Of a stretch of DNA of 64,000 nucleotides, positions 42,172-50,485 are shown piece after piece. The position numbers and the translations under genes are program-made. Numbering within the stretch: the stretch's first letter is position 1; each line of letters opens with the position of its first letter. The stretch lies in NCBI RefSeq assembly GCF_000934605.2, contig NZ_CP010897.2, positions 558,001 through 622,000 of the forward strand, in the 5' to 3' direction. The notes beneath the pieces were generated by a model. The model had not been told where the DNA came from, made no database searches, and worked only from the letters and a program-made list of their open reading frames with translations. This stretch comes from Pandoraea vervacti. Its GTDB lineage: Bacteria; Pseudomonadota; Gammaproteobacteria; Burkholderiales; Burkholderiaceae.

Positions 42172-43776
42172 TCAGACTGAGGCGGCCGGGCGGTCGCTGC
42201 CGATGGCAGCGCCGGGCGCACCCTGCGTCTCGAAGTGGTAGCGACCGGTGTGCAGCGACGACGGGCCGAGCTTGACGTACTTCACCATCAGGAACATTTC
42301 GATGATGAGCAGCGCGGTGTAGAAGATGATGAAGCCCGCGAGGCTCAGGTAAAGGTCGGTGGCGGAGAGCGACGACGTGGACAGATGCGTGGGCAGAATG
42401 CCTGCGATGGTCCACGGCTGACGTCCCATTTCAGCGACGATCCAGCCGAACTCGGCGGCCAGCCACGGCAACGGAATCGCCCACACGCACCAGCGCAGGA
42501 ACCAGGCCGAGCGCGGTTTGAGCAGACGCCGGCGCGCGCAGAGCCAGAAAGCCCACAGGAACGTGAACAGGAACAGGAAGCCCAGGCCGACCATGATGCG
42601 GAACGACCAGAAGACGGGGGCTACCGGCGGGATGGTGTCGTTGGCCGCCATGTGAATCTGCTCGGGCGTGGCATCGACGACGTTCGCCGTGTACTTCTTG
42701 AGCAGCAGGCCGTAGCCGAGATCGTCCTTGTACTTGTCGAACTCGGCGCGCACGGCCGGCGACGTATCGCCGCCCCGCAGCTTCTCCAGTGCGGCGAAGG
42801 CGAGCATGCCGCGCTTGATGTTGTCCTTGTGCTCGTCACGCAATTGCGTAAGACCGATCACCGGCGTGTCGACCGAACGTGTGGCAATCAGGCCCATCGC
42901 CCAGGGAATCTTCACGGCGTAATCGGTGCGCTCTTCCTTCTGATTCGGGAAACCGAACAGCGTGAACGATGCGGGCGGCTTGGCCGTCTCCCATTCGGCT
43001 TCGATGGCGGCAAGTTTGACCTTCTGCACTTCGCCCGTGGTGTAGCCCGATTCGTCGCCGAGCACGATGACGGACAGCGTCGAGGCCAGACCGAAACCTG
43101 CGGCGACCGCGAAGGAGCGCAGTGCGAAGGGCACGTCGCGACGCTTGAGCAGATACCAGGCGGAGATGCCCAGCACGAACATGGCCGCCGTCACGTATCC
43201 GGCCGAGAGCGTGTGGACGAACTTCACCTGCGCGACCGGGTTGAAGACCACTTCCCAGATGCTGTTGAGCTCCATGCGCATGGTTTCGTAGTTGAAGTGC
43301 GCCCCGACCGGATTGTTCATCCAGCCGTTCGCCACGAGAATCCACAACGCCGAAAGGTTCGAGCCGAGCGCCACGGCGAAGGTCGTCGCCAGGTGGCCGA
43401 TACGCGAGAGCTTGTTCCATCCGAAGAAGAACAGGCCCACGAAGGTGGCCTCCAGGAAGAAGGCCATCAGCCCCTCGATGGCGAGCGGCACGCCAAAGAT
43501 GTCGCCGACGTAGTGCGAGTAGTACGCCCAGTTGGTGCCGAACTGGAATTCAAGCGTGAGACCCGTGGTCACGCCCATCGCAAAGTTGATCAGGAAGAGC
43601 TTGCCCCAGAACTGGGTCATGTCTTTGTAGATCTGCTTGCCGGTCATCACATAGACCGATTCCATGATGACGAGCAGCCACGACAAGCCCAATGTGAGCG
43701 GGACGAACAGAAAGTGATACAGCGCCGTTATGGCGAACTGCAAGCGCGAGAGGTCGACGACTTCGCTACTGATCAT
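42172..43776 (-). CDS. cydA: Cytochrome bd ubiquinol oxidase subunit I
   Basis: 534 residues from ATG 43776, chosen for AAGGTG 6 nt upstream; a GTG three codons earlier is the alternative. The heme b595 histidine is in LYHFLFVPLTLG. The b558 histidine is in QVKFVHTLSAGYV, with its methionine ligand further on. The quinol-binding Q-loop contains GDESGYTTGEVQKVK, and GWIVAEMGRQPW follows. It starts inside the last codons of cydP, 11 bp overlap, so translation is coupled. Confidence 0.96.
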   Translation of the reverse strand: MISSEVVDLSRLQFAITALYHFLFVPLTLGLSWLLVIMESVYVMTGKQIYKDMTQFWGKLFLINFAMGVTTGLTLEFQFGTNWAYYSHYVGDIFGVPLAIEGLMAFFLEATFVGLFFFGWNKLSRIGHLATTFAVALGSNLSALWILVANGWMNNPVGAHFNYETMRMELNSIWEVVFNPVAQVKFVHTLSAGYVTAAMFVLGISAWYLLKRRDVPFALRSFAVAAGFGLASTLSVIVLGDESGYTTGEVQKVKLAAIEAEWETAKPPASFTLFGFPNQKEERTDYAVKIPWAMGLIATRSVDTPVIGLTQLRDEHKDNIKRGMLAFAALEKLRGGDTSPAVRAEFDKYKDDLGYGLLLKKYTANVVDATPEQIHMAANDTIPPVAPVFWSFRIMVGLGFLFLFTFLWAFWLCARRRLLKPRSAWFLRWCVWAIPLPWLAAEFGWIVAEMGRQPWTIAGILPTHLSTSSLSATDLYLSLAGFIIFYTALLIIEMFLMVKYVKLGPSSLHTGRYHFETQGAPGAAIGSDRPAASV

Positions 43777-44095
43777 GGCGGACACCTTGATTTTTGGTGG
43801 GGGACTGCGCTTCGACGGCCTGCGGCCCGATCAGGGCGCGGGCCACGACGTCCGGCGGCAACTGCATGTGCCTCGCCATCGGAGCGTCGAAGAAGGCGTG
43901 CTTCAGAATGAACAGGAGTACGACTTTGATCGCGAGAACGATCAGGATTTCGAGGGCAAAACGGGAAGGGCGGGTGCGCCAGCGCCGAACCATCCAGGCG
44001 AATACGCCTGAAGCGGCAGGCACGTTTGCCGGCGCAGCGGCAACACGCGCGGTTGCGGCGAGTGGCTTAGGACTGCTAGGAGAGTGGGTGTCCAT
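43766..44095 (-). CDS. cydP: Cytochrome bd-associated small protein CydP
   Basis: 109 residues from ATG 44095 (MDTHSPSSPKPLAATARVAA). An Ala/Pro-rich N-terminus, then RFALEILIVLAIKVVLLFILKHAFF as one membrane helix (about residues 60-84) and DAPMARHMQLPPDVVARAL. This is the pattern of the CydP proteins found in front of cydA in many proteobacteria. Its role is thought to be accessory to bd oxidase. First gene of cydPABX. Confidence 0.78.
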   Translation of the reverse strand: MDTHSPSSPKPLAATARVAAAPANVPAASGVFAWMVRRWRTRPSRFALEILIVLAIKVVLLFILKHAFFDAPMARHMQLPPDVVARALIGPQAVEAQSPTKNQGVRHDQ

Positions 44096-44427
44096 CCGTG
44101 ACGGCTCCTGGCGTCGAAAGTCGGGTGTCGGAAACAGCGTCGACTTTCGGCGCATTTTGCCTTATCGCTTGAAAATGTCAAACCGCAGCGCGCGGGGGCG
44201 GATGACACGCAGATGACGCTGGTTCGATGCGGATCCGCCGCTAGTGTGTCGGCGGATGAGAAGCGGAGTCGAGACAAGGGTCCGGCGCGGCGAACGGCCC
44301 CCGGGCCGTCCTTCGCACGTAGCATGGCCACGTACGAGCCGATTCTATCGACCGACCTTGCTGAGCACCTTGCGATGCATCAAGTCTCGCGCAGATGACG
44401 GGTGAACTTTCGCACGGCAATAAAAAA
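44096..44427. other. Promoter region of the cyd operon
   Basis: A 332-bp gap between cydP and the ISL3 element. Apart from the - strand promoter at 44154-44181 I see nothing distinctive; no FNR or Arc site could be assigned with confidence. Confidence 0.5.
44154..44181 (-). promoter_or_regulatory. Sigma-70 promoter of cydPABX
   Basis: On the - strand a perfect TTGACA (44176-44181) and CAAAAT (44154-44159) are separated by 16 bp. Transcription would start near 44147, about 50 bp before cydP. Confidence 0.55.
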
Positions 44428-45730
44428 GGTTCATCGTGGATTGCCGGGGAAAGCTGCGCGGATTTTGAGGAAGAAATATTCCTCGTCACGGTAGCCGTAT
44501 GCCCGGCGCTTGATGACCTTGATGGTGTTGTTGATGCCTTCAACGACGCTGGTGTTAAGTGGGTGTCGGCAGCGGGCCAGGATGCCGTGCCAATAGCCTT
44601 GCAGGCGCTGCGCAAATAGTTTCAGCGCAGCGATACCGCTGTCGTTGGCTTGAGTAATCCACTGCTCCCATGCCTTTTGCGCCCAAGCTGGCTTTCGGTA
44701 GAACCACAGTCGCTTGAGTTCGTCTCGTAGCAAATAGACGCACAACAGAGGCTGGTTGGCTTGCAGCAGCTCACTCAGGTGCACGGACTGTTCCGGCCGT
44801 AGATTCTTTTGATTGCGTAAGAGCAGCCAGCGGCTTGATTTGAGGACTTTGCGTGCTGGCCGGTCATCTCGGAGTCGGTTGGCCTGATCGACTCGGACCC
44901 GGTCGATCACTTCGCGTCCGTATTTGGCAACGACATGGAACAAGTCGTAGACGATTTCGGCTTGCGGGCAGTTCGCCTTGATTTCCAACTCGTAGGCCGT
45001 TGTCATATCGATGGCAACAGCCTCGATATGCTCTGCAACGCCCTCGGGAAGCTGGTCAAAGAAGGCTCGGGCAGTTTCACGCGAACGGCCATTCCCAATC
45101 CATAGCACCTGCCGACTGAGCGGCTCGACCACCACCGTGGCGTAACGGTGGCCCTTGTGCAGAGCGAATTCGTCCATCGCCAAATATCGAACCTGTGTCC
45201 AATCCGGCTCGGCGATGCTTGCTCGCAAACTCGCTTTGTCGATCGCTTTAACGGTATGCCAATCCAAACCGTAGAACGCTGCAACGGCCTGGACATTGGT
45301 CGACTTGAGCAGAATTTCACAGGCCTTGGCAAAGCGCGCTGTGACCCGTTGGTAGCGCCCGAGCCAGTCCAATTTCTCCAGCCTCGGGCCACCACAGTGC
45401 TCGCACCAAAGCCGACGACGCGGCACATGCAGCACCACTCGATATTCAAACAAGGGAAGATCCCGAACCCGGCGCACCGTCGTCTCGTGGATCTGCGAGC
45501 AACGCTTGCCGCATTGCTCGCACAGCATCACTCGGCTTAATGGCTTCAGATACAACGACAGTGTCCGACTGTCCTGCGAAGGCCACTCCACTCGCTCAAC
45601 TCGGTATCCCGTCCAGCAACCGAGGGCTTCCAGCGCTTTTCGATCTAGCAATTGCTCCTCCGAACACCGTCTCTATTGGCGTCAGATTATCAATTGCCTT
45701 GAAAACCTCCACGGTTTTCCACGATGAACC
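44428..45730 (-). mobile_element. ISL3-family insertion sequence, complete
   Basis: 1,303 bp. The left end begins GGTTCATCGTGGATTGCCGG and the right end, read inward on the other strand, GGTTCATCGTGGAAAACCGT: 13 identical terminal bases, then partial matching. One intact transposase gene fills it. Perfect 8-bp target duplications show insertion by transposition without later rearrangement, probably recent. Confidence 0.95.
44431..45651 (-). CDS. ISL3-family transposase
   Basis: 406 residues. An N-terminal zinc-finger-like region has CEQCGKRCSQIH and CEHCGGPRLEKLDWLGRY. The DDE core shows YLAMDEFALHKGHRYATVV, EAVAIDMTTAYELEIKA and, near the end, NTSVVEGINNTIKVIKRRAYGYRDEEYFFLKIR-type sequence (about residues 365-398). 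Complete, no internal stop or frameshift. Its stop codon lies only 3 bp inside the element end. Confidence 0.96.
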   Translation of the reverse strand: MLDRKALEALGCWTGYRVERVEWPSQDSRTLSLYLKPLSRVMLCEQCGKRCSQIHETTVRRVRDLPLFEYRVVLHVPRRRLWCEHCGGPRLEKLDWLGRYQRVTARFAKACEILLKSTNVQAVAAFYGLDWHTVKAIDKASLRASIAEPDWTQVRYLAMDEFALHKGHRYATVVVEPLSRQVLWIGNGRSRETARAFFDQLPEGVAEHIEAVAIDMTTAYELEIKANCPQAEIVYDLFHVVAKYGREVIDRVRVDQANRLRDDRPARKVLKSSRWLLLRNQKNLRPEQSVHLSELLQANQPLLCVYLLRDELKRLWFYRKPAWAQKAWEQWITQANDSGIAALKLFAQRLQGYWHGILARCRHPLNTSVVEGINNTIKVIKRRAYGYRDEEYFFLKIRAAFPGNPR

Positions 45731-45761
45731 ATAAAAAAGCCCCGTGAGACTCACGGGGCTT
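45731..45761 (-). terminator. rpoH terminator, hit by the ISL3 insertion
   Basis: On the - strand GCCCCGTGA (complement positions 45751-45759) and its partner (45739-45747) form a 9-bp stem with a 3-nt loop, followed by TTTTTTAT (45738-45731). That T-tract is exactly the duplicated target of the ISL3 element, so the terminator was rebuilt by the duplication and should still work. Confidence 0.9.
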
Positions 45762-45880
45762 GGTTGCCAGCGGTATTTCACTGACGCTGACCGGGGTGTC
45801 GTGTGGCAATTGGTCGCGTGTCGCTTGTCACGTGATGTTCGTGAGACCCTCACGTTGCCGTCGACGTCCCGGACAGGGGA

Positions 45881-46819
<939 letters not shown>

Positions 46820-46855
46820 GTGGTGGACTCCTGGTTAGCCTCTGGGAAAGCATTT

Positions 46856-46882
46856 TAGCACTCTCTTTCGATGAGTGCTAAA
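46856..46882. promoter_or_regulatory. CIRCE element (HrcA operator) upstream of rpoH
   Basis: TTAGCACTC (46856-46864), nine spacer bases, GAGTGCTAA (46874-46882): a perfect match to the CIRCE consensus recognised by the repressor HrcA. It is in the 5' leader or promoter of rpoH. Heat would inactivate HrcA and raise sigma-32 synthesis. Confidence 0.96.
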
Positions 46883-47041
46883 GACGTTAGAACCCTTACT
46901 GGACGGGAAGTTTCCGGTATCTCGGGGTTTTCCAGCACCCTCCCTCAAACGGGAGAAGTCACTGGCGCAAACGTGACCCGGATGGTGTAAATTGCAACCC
47001 AAGCCGCGAGCGTAAAGTGATGGCGAAGACGGGAGGTCAGC

Positions 47042-47467
47042 ATGGCTGGGAAGCACATTGACGAGGTGCGGCAACGCGAGTCCGAGCGCTTCGGGTACAT
47101 CGACGAAGTGCGGCGGCGCGAATCCGAGCGCTTCGAAGCGATGATCGAGTGCGACGTCGACAAGTTGAGCACACTGCTCGCGGACGGCCTTCACTACGTT
47201 CACTCGAACGGAAAACGCGAATCGAAAACCGAGTTCCTCAATGCGCTTAGCTCCGGTCGCCGCAAGTACGCGGCCATCGATGTCACCGGGCAGGAACTCC
47301 GTCAATTCGGCGATACCGTGGTCGTCACGGGAAAGCTCGACGTGGAGCTCGAAACGGCGACAGGCTCGCTGAATTCCCTCATGATGTACACCGCCGTTCA
47401 CGTGCGCGAAGCGGGAGCGTGGCATCTGATCTCGTGGCAGGCGACCCGCATGGCGTCGCCAGACTGA
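47042..47467 (+). CDS. NTF2-like (DUF4440/SnoaL-type) protein with duplicated N-terminus
   Basis: 141 residues. The body matches small alpha+beta-barrel NTF2-like proteins: DKLSTLLADGLHYVHSNGKRESKTEFL, then GDTVVVTGKLDVEL and a WHLISWQATRM ending. Such proteins are isomerases, hydrolases or of unknown role, and no catalytic set can be named. The first 31 residues contain a nearly exact tandem duplication, HIDEVRQRESERFG then YIDEVRRRESERFE, so the ancestral gene probably began at the second copy. Confidence 0.75.
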   Translation: MAGKHIDEVRQRESERFGYIDEVRRRESERFEAMIECDVDKLSTLLADGLHYVHSNGKRESKTEFLNALSSGRRKYAAIDVTGQELRQFGDTVVVTGKLDVELETATGSLNSLMMYTAVHVREAGAWHLISWQATRMASPD

Positions 47468-47540
47468 CATCTCGGGCGGCGCTGCTTCAGCCGCGTTCCC
47501 GGCGGCTGTCCACAGCGCCTGACACCCTTCGGGCGTCCTC

Positions 47541-47602
47541 TCCAACACAAAATGTTGGATGTCTTTCGGGACAAAATGTTCCGGAAAAATAAAAAAATCC
47601 GG
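47541..47602. other. AT-rich inverted repeats near the ybiB 3' end
   Basis: TCCAACA/TGTTGGA (47541-47559) and CCGGA/TCCGG (47581-47602) around an A-rich centre. A direct repeat ACAAAATGTT occurs twice here. It may terminate either neighbouring gene; no better explanation seen. Confidence 0.35.
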
Positions 47603-47693
47603 TTGCTTTCGGTTTTCCATCAATTTCCGAGCGAATGTCGGCGCGTTACGGGCGTATTTCGCTCCTATGCTGCACGGACGTCCGCGGTAGTCA

Positions 47694-48662
47694 TCATTCG
47701 TCAGGGCAGCCGGGAAGGCCAAGCGCCTGACGAATCACCTCGACCTGACGGGCGATAGGCGCAGGCACCGGTATCTCTCCCGCGAGCACCGCTTCGATCC
47801 ATCGGGCCGTGGCCGTGGCGTCGGCGCCGGGCAGGGCCGGGGGGATGCCGGTCGCCCCCTCCTCGGCGCTTTGCCACAAACGGTAGTTGCCGTCCGAGAA
47901 GCCTTCGATGGCGCTCTGACGACGGGCATCCGCGACCGGTTCGCCTTCTGTGCCCCGCGCCAGCAGCACGCCCGGCGCGGGACTGCTGGCGGCGTCGACG
48001 AATAGCTCGCTCAGGGTTTCCCGATACTCGGGATGGGTAAAGTTCACGAGGCGCAGCGCGGGCCCGGCGAAGGGCTGCAACAGCTTGACGACGGTATGGC
48101 CCGAGTTCCGGACGCCCAGCGACGCGCGCATCTCAAGCAAGCGCTCCAACGCTGGCGACAGCGCGGCGATGGGCAAATACGCGACGCGGCGGGTGCTCAG
48201 CGCCACTTCGGCTTGCGTTGCCGAATGGCAGGCAGAGTGGCCCAGTTCGGCGAAGATCGCCTGCGTGCCCACACGATTCGCGCCGCTGTGATGCTGACCA
48301 TGCACCAAGACCGGAATACCGTCGCGGGCGAGCAGCAGTGCCAGAAGCGGTGTGAGGTTCGGTTGCTTGCGCGCACCGTTGTAGCTGGGCAGCAGCACGG
48401 GCGGCGGGGCGTTTGCCGGCGCGGTGAGCGGGGCAAACGTGGCATGCGCGGCGTCGAGCATGGCGCGCAGCTCGACGGGGGTCTCGCCCTTGATGCGATA
48501 GGCGATCAGCACGCCGCCCAACTCGGCCGGCGGCACCCGGTCGGCCAGGATGGCGTCGAACAGGGTGCGGGTTTCGTCGGCGCTCAGCGCACGGGCGCCT
48601 TTGGCCCCTCGGGCGATGATCTTGAGCAGCGGGGCGCAGGCAAATGGGGCGGCAGAGGTCAT
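47694..48662 (-). CDS. ybiB: YbiB/TrpD2-like DNA-binding glycosyltransferase-fold protein
   Basis: 322 residues. The fold is that of anthranilate phosphoribosyltransferase (AKGARALSADETRTLFDAIL at the start; VLVHGQHHSGANRVGTQAIFAELG in the middle, about residues 117-140), but the TrpD catalytic motifs for anthranilate are not retained. E. coli YbiB is a dimer that binds nucleic acids and is induced by SOS. No tryptophan gene is nearby, which fits YbiB rather than TrpD. Confidence 0.85.
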   Translation of the reverse strand: MTSAAPFACAPLLKIIARGAKGARALSADETRTLFDAILADRVPPAELGGVLIAYRIKGETPVELRAMLDAAHATFAPLTAPANAPPPVLLPSYNGARKQPNLTPLLALLLARDGIPVLVHGQHHSGANRVGTQAIFAELGHSACHSATQAEVALSTRRVAYLPIAALSPALERLLEMRASLGVRNSGHTVVKLLQPFAGPALRLVNFTHPEYRETLSELFVDAASSPAPGVLLARGTEGEPVADARRQSAIEGFSDGNYRLWQSAEEGATGIPPALPGADATATARWIEAVLAGEIPVPAPIARQVEVIRQALGLPGCPDE

Positions 48663-48997
48663 GACGCGTCTATCGTGAACAATGGATGCCCGCGTGGGCG
48701 CCAGTACTGGCGGGGCATGCGTTCATCATACGCAATGAAGTGTCATCGCGGCCAGCGCTTGCAGTACCATCTCGTGTTCGGAGGCGACAGTCCGGTCGAT
48801 GCCGGGGTGCCGGACCGCATGAATGCTGGAAGCCAACGCGACCGTCATTGCCCGAGCGTTCGCCGGGCGCAACGCGTTACCGGGGGCGAGCGCTTCGGCA
48901 CAGTCCCCTAGTGCCCGTAGTGCCCGCAGTGCGCGCGTTACTCCAGCAAGTCGCGTTCGTCTCGCCTCTCCCCCTATTTCCGCTTTCGAGGTCAGCC
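48663..48997. other. Divergent intergenic region ybiB-maiA
   Basis: A 335-bp gap. I see no clear promoter pair, hairpin or small gene; open frames that cross it run into maiA out of frame. Confidence 0.45.
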
Positions 48998-49645
48998 ATG
49001 TCCAAGCTGTACAGCTATTTCCGCAGTTCCGCCGCCTATCGGGTACGTATCGCTCTGAATCTCAAAGGGCTCGACTACGACATCGTCCCGGTGCATCTGG
49101 TGCGCGACGGCGGGGAACAGCTCAAGCCGGCGTACCGGGCGCTCAACGTGAATGCCCTGGTGCCGACGTTCATCGACGGCGACGTGAACATCCACCAGTC
49201 GCTGGCCATCATCGAGTATCTGGAAGACGTCCATCCGACACCGGCCCTGCTGCCGGCCGATCCGGTCGCGCGCGCGCAGGTCCGCGCACTGGCGCTGGAC
49301 ATCGCGGCGGACATTCACCCGATCGACAATCTGCGCGTGCTGCGCTTCCTCAAGCACGACATGGGCGTGACGGAGGAGCAGAAGAACGCCTGGTACGTTC
49401 ACTGGATCGTGGAAGGCTTCAAGGCGCTCGAAGCCCGCCTCGCGGCGCAGACGTCGCCCGGCAAATTCGTCTTCGGGGATACGCCGACGGTGGCGGATTG
49501 CTGTCTGATTCCGCAGATCTACAACGCGAACCGATTCAAGGTGGACATGACGCCGTTCCCGCGCATTGCCGCCATCGATGCGCATTGCCGTACGCTCGAA
49601 GCTTTCCAGCGCGCCGCACCGGAAGCGCAACCGGACGCCGAGTAA
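48998..49645 (+). CDS. maiA: Maleylacetoacetate isomerase, zeta-class GST
   Basis: 215 residues from ATG 48998 (MSKLYSYFRSSAAYRVRIAL). The zeta-class active-site motif SSAAYRVRIALNLKGL (SSxxxRVRIAL) binds glutathione. The GST thioredoxin part ends at IHQSLAIIEYLED, and the helical domain carries GDTPTVADCCLIPQIYNANRF. It isomerises maleylacetoacetate to fumarylacetoacetate in tyrosine or homogentisate breakdown; the other pathway genes are not here. Confidence 0.93.
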   Translation: MSKLYSYFRSSAAYRVRIALNLKGLDYDIVPVHLVRDGGEQLKPAYRALNVNALVPTFIDGDVNIHQSLAIIEYLEDVHPTPALLPADPVARAQVRALALDIAADIHPIDNLRVLRFLKHDMGVTEEQKNAWYVHWIVEGFKALEARLAAQTSPGKFVFGDTPTVADCCLIPQIYNANRFKVDMTPFPRIAAIDAHCRTLEAFQRAAPEAQPDAE

Positions 49646-49653
49646 GTCACGCG

Positions 49654-50280
49654 ATGATCGATCCGGCTTTCTGGCGGGGCATGGCGCTCGGCGCCAGCCT
49701 CATCATGGCAATCGGTGCGCAAAACGCGTTCGTGTTGCGACAGGGCATTCTGAAGCGTCATGTGGGTATCGTCGTCGCGGTTTGCGCGATCTGCGACATG
49801 GTGCTGATCGCGGCGGGCGTAGCCGGCATGGGCGGACTGATCGCGGCCTACCCGGGGTTCATCACCCTCGTGACGTGGGGCGGTGCTTCGTTCCTGTTCC
49901 TCTATGGCCTGCGGGCATGGCGTGCGGCGTTTCGCGGCGCGGGCGCCTTGCAGGCGGACGGCAGCCGTGCGGCCACGCAGGAGATGACATGGCAGCGGGC
50001 GGTGGTGCTGGTGTCGATGCTCTCGCTGCTCAACCCGCATGTCTACCTCGACACCGTGATCCTGCTCGGCGGCATCGGCGCGCGTGAACCGGCGCCCGGG
50101 AACGTGTGGTTTGCGGGCGGCGCGATGATCGCTTCCGTGCTGTGGTTTACCGCGCTGGGCTACGGCGCACGACTGCTGGCGCCGTTGTTTTCACGCCCAC
50201 GGGCGTGGCAGATTCTCGACGGTATCGTCGGCCTGATGATGTGGGGGCTTTGCGCGGGGCTCGTCGCCCAGCAGATGTAA
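49654..50280 (+). CDS. LysE/ArgO-family amino acid exporter
   Basis: 208 residues from ATG 49654, 8 bp after maiA. Six hydrophobic helices. The family start GMALGASLIMAIGAQNAFVLRQG and the LLNPHVYLDTVILLGGIG segment (about residues 125-142) are typical of LysE and ArgO, which export lysine and arginine. The substrate cannot be told from sequence. A strong terminator follows at 50304-50340. Confidence 0.92.
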   Translation: MIDPAFWRGMALGASLIMAIGAQNAFVLRQGILKRHVGIVVAVCAICDMVLIAAGVAGMGGLIAAYPGFITLVTWGGASFLFLYGLRAWRAAFRGAGALQADGSRAATQEMTWQRAVVLVSMLSLLNPHVYLDTVILLGGIGAREPAPGNVWFAGGAMIASVLWFTALGYGARLLAPLFSRPRAWQILDGIVGLMMWGLCAGLVAQQM

Positions 50281-50303
50281 CGAGGACCGTCCACGACAGC
50301 CGA

Positions 50304-50340
50304 ACGGCCCGCCACGCAGGTGCGCGGGCCGTTTGTTTTT
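50304..50340 (+). terminator. Terminator after the LysE-family gene
   Basis: ACGGCCCGC (50304-50312) pairs with GCGGGCCGT (50324-50332), followed by TTGTTTTT. Confidence 0.9.
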
Positions 50341-50485
50341 GGGTGTTGCCGCGCCGAAGAGCGATTTGAGGACGGCGGCGCTGGAAAGCGCCGCTGATAG
50401 CGCCGCCGAAAGTGCGGCCCAAGCGTCAGCCGTAACATCAGTCGAAGCAGCCGCCGAAAAATCAACGCTCGGACCGGCCCGGAAA

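Larger units (their letters stand above)
44420..45738. repeat. 8-bp target-site duplication flanking the ISL3 element
   Basis: ATAAAAAA occurs at 44420-44427 and again at 45731-45738, directly outside both ends of the element. ISL3-family elements typically make 8-bp duplications. Confidence 0.95.

Noticed and set aside
42235..43911. A 558-codon open frame on the + strand opposite cydA
   Set aside because: cydA on the other strand has all heme ligands; the + translation is low-complexity Arg/Glu/Gln/His sequence.
47694..48662. trpD, anthranilate phosphoribosyltransferase
   Set aside because: The fold matches but the catalytic motifs do not and no trp gene is adjacent; YbiB/TrpD2 fits better.
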